Shown: positions 42,501 to 43,418 of the stretch, piece after piece
How positions within the stretch are numbered: the first letter of the stretch is position 1
Layout of the letters: every line of letters starts with the position of its first letter
Assembly (NCBI RefSeq): GCF_011601275.1
Contig: NZ_JAAOLY010000029.1
Span: 1 to 43,418 of the forward strand
DNA: 43,418 nucleotides
Reading direction: 5' to 3'
DNA from: Janthinobacterium lividum
Lineage (GTDB): Bacteria; Pseudomonadota; Gammaproteobacteria; Burkholderiales; Burkholderiaceae_D
Translations under genes and position numbers: made by a program
Notes under the pieces: generated by a model
Databases searched by the model: none
What the model was told of the DNA's origin: nothing
What the model saw: only the letters and a program-made list of their open reading frames with translations

Positions 42501-43310
42501 ATGCAAAACAAGAAGATTGCCCTCGTCACCGGCGCCTCGTCCGGCATCGGCGCGGCCACGGCCCGGCGCCTGGCACAAGCCGGCTACACGGTGTACGGCA
42601 CCAGCCGCCGCGGCGGACAAGCAACCGAGGCCGGCCATGCGATGCTGGCGCTCGACGTCACCAGCGATGCGTCCGTCGCTGCCGCCGTGGCAGAGGTAAT
42701 ACAGCGCGAAGGCCGCATCGACCTGCTGGTCAATAACGCCGGTTTCGGCGTGGCCCCGGCTGGCGCCGAGGAAAGCAGCATTGCGCAGGCGCAAGCCATC
42801 TTCGACACGAACTTCTATGGCGTGCTGCGCATGACTCTGGCCGTGCTGCCGCACATGCGGGCCCAGGGCGGCGGGCGTATCCTCAATATCGGTTCCGTCG
42901 TGGGCTTTTTGCCCATGCCTTATGGCGCACTGTATTCCGCCACCAAGCACGCGATCGAGGGCTACACTGAATCGCTCGACCATGAAGTGCGGGGCTGGGG
43001 CATCCGCGCCAGCGTCATCGAACCGGCCTACACGAAAACCACGTTCGAAGCCAATCTGCTGGCGCCCGATACTCCGCTGTCCGCCTACCGGCAAGTGAGC
43101 GCGGCCGTCACGAGCCGGCTGCAAACGCTGATGGCCGGCGCCGACGACCCGGCCATCGTGGCCGACACCATCCTGGCGGCGGCGCAGGCAAGCAAGCCCA
43201 AGCTGCGCTACACGGCAGGGCCGCTGGCGGCGCGTTTGCGCCTGATGCGCCGTTTCATGCCCGCCTCGCTGCTGGACGCCGGTTTGCGCAAGGACCTGCG
43301 CCTGGCCTGA
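42501..43310 (+). CDS. short-chain dehydrogenase/reductase
   Basis: 269 residues of classical SDR type: TGASSGIG at 10-17, NNAG (VNNAGFGV), active site Ser in NIGSVVGF and Y-S-A-T-K (YSATKHAIEGYTESLD). The sequence VYGTSRR after strand 2 indicates NADP preference. AAGGAATGCC precedes the ATG. With the TetR operator upstream and the next oxidoreductase gene 34 bases downstream, it looks like the first gene of a TetR-controlled operon. Substrate unknown. Confidence 0.92.
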   Translation: MQNKKIALVTGASSGIGAATARRLAQAGYTVYGTSRRGGQATEAGHAMLALDVTSDASVAAAVAEVIQREGRIDLLVNNAGFGVAPAGAEESSIAQAQAIFDTNFYGVLRMTLAVLPHMRAQGGGRILNIGSVVGFLPMPYGALYSATKHAIEGYTESLDHEVRGWGIRASVIEPAYTKTTFEANLLAPDTPLSAYRQVSAAVTSRLQTLMAGADDPAIVADTILAAAQASKPKLRYTAGPLAARLRLMRRFMPASLLDAGLRKDLRLA

Positions 43311-43344
43311 ACGCCAGCATTTCACAGCATTCAGAGAGAACATC

Positions 43345-43418
43345 ATGCAAGCTTTGCAACTTAAAAAATACGGCGGCCTCGATCACGTGGCGTTTGCCGA
43401 ACTGCCCCGCCCCACCCC
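43345..43418 (+). CDS. MDR-family oxidoreductase, N-terminal part (runs off window)
   Basis: The ATG at 43345, behind AGAGAGAA, starts MQALQLKKYGGLDHVAFAEL PRP, the usual opening of zinc-less quinone-oxidoreductase-like MDR proteins. Only 24 codons lie inside the window. It is 34 bases after the SDR stop and probably in the same operon. Confidence 0.75.
   Translation, partial: MQALQLKKYGGLDHVAFAELPRPT

Noticed and set aside
41820..43346. 508-residue minus-strand frame opposite the TetR and SDR genes
   Set aside because: Both plus-strand genes carry full family motifs and ribosome sites; this frame is a composition artefact.

Overview
The window reads as a piece of a GC-rich betaproteobacterial chromosome, most likely an Oxalobacteraceae (Janthinobacterium/Massilia-like) organism. 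This is inferred from codon use, the mix of families and the ANR/FNR- and Fur-type promoters; no rRNA or housekeeping marker is present to prove it. The left half (1-22.9 kb) is an accessory region full of transposon scars and broken genes. The right half (22.9-43.4 kb) is ordinary metabolic and regulatory chromosome. No tRNA, rRNA or CRISPR array was seen.

Left region. Fragments of an IS3-family and an IS5-family element (1-226) abut a 4.5-kb Avs-like antiphage gene: an N-terminal Mrr/Cap4-type nuclease, a STAND ATPase and a long C-terminal sensor (339-4832). Its stop is an in-frame TGA followed by 39 further coherent codons. Next come a frameshifted IS481 transposase tail, a decayed EamA transporter, two unrecognised small proteins, an XRE regulator and a Fic AMP-transferase gene broken by two TGA codons and a frameshift. 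A Tn7/Tn5053-like transposition module (tniA-tniB-tniQ, minus strand, 9.1-13.5 kb) follows. Its likely right terminus is at about 13782, where the inward sequence resembles a Tn7 end; behind it lie repeated TTTTATGCAAA motifs and a 16-bp perfect palindrome. No left terminus was found, so the defence genes may be cargo of a larger element reaching beyond position 1. A methyltransferase fragment sits directly outside the right end.

Sensory cluster (14.0-22.6 kb, minus strand). Three tightly packed genes encode a double-receiver protein with a degenerate kinase core (phosphoacceptor His replaced by Asn), a receiver-HD-GYP c-di-GMP phosphodiesterase, and a 1935-residue hybrid kinase (two membrane segments, HAMP, about six PAS, HisKA/HATPase, two receivers, Hpt). 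They look like one phosphorelay module. An IS5-family scar separates them from the chromosomal genes.

Right region. It holds a serine beta-lactamase-fold hydrolase, a TfoX-like protein, a LysR regulator divergent from an MDR oxidoreductase and an NmrA-like reductase, a zinc alcohol dehydrogenase behind a perfect FNR/ANR box, a secreted protein, and a YciI protein. A cytochrome c-FTR1 iron permease follows, with a consensus sigma-70 promoter and a Fur-like box. Then come a NimT/NimR-like transporter-regulator pair and a flavin monooxygenase divergent from a TetR gene with two palindromic operators. An SMP-30 lactonase, a YdcZ-type transporter and an amidohydrolase follow, then LysR, TetR and SDR genes and the start of a further oxidoreductase. 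The amidohydrolase 3' end is duplicated as a fragment 7 kb away. Two diverged inverted copies of a ~115-bp intergenic repeat bracket the monooxygenase/TetR module.
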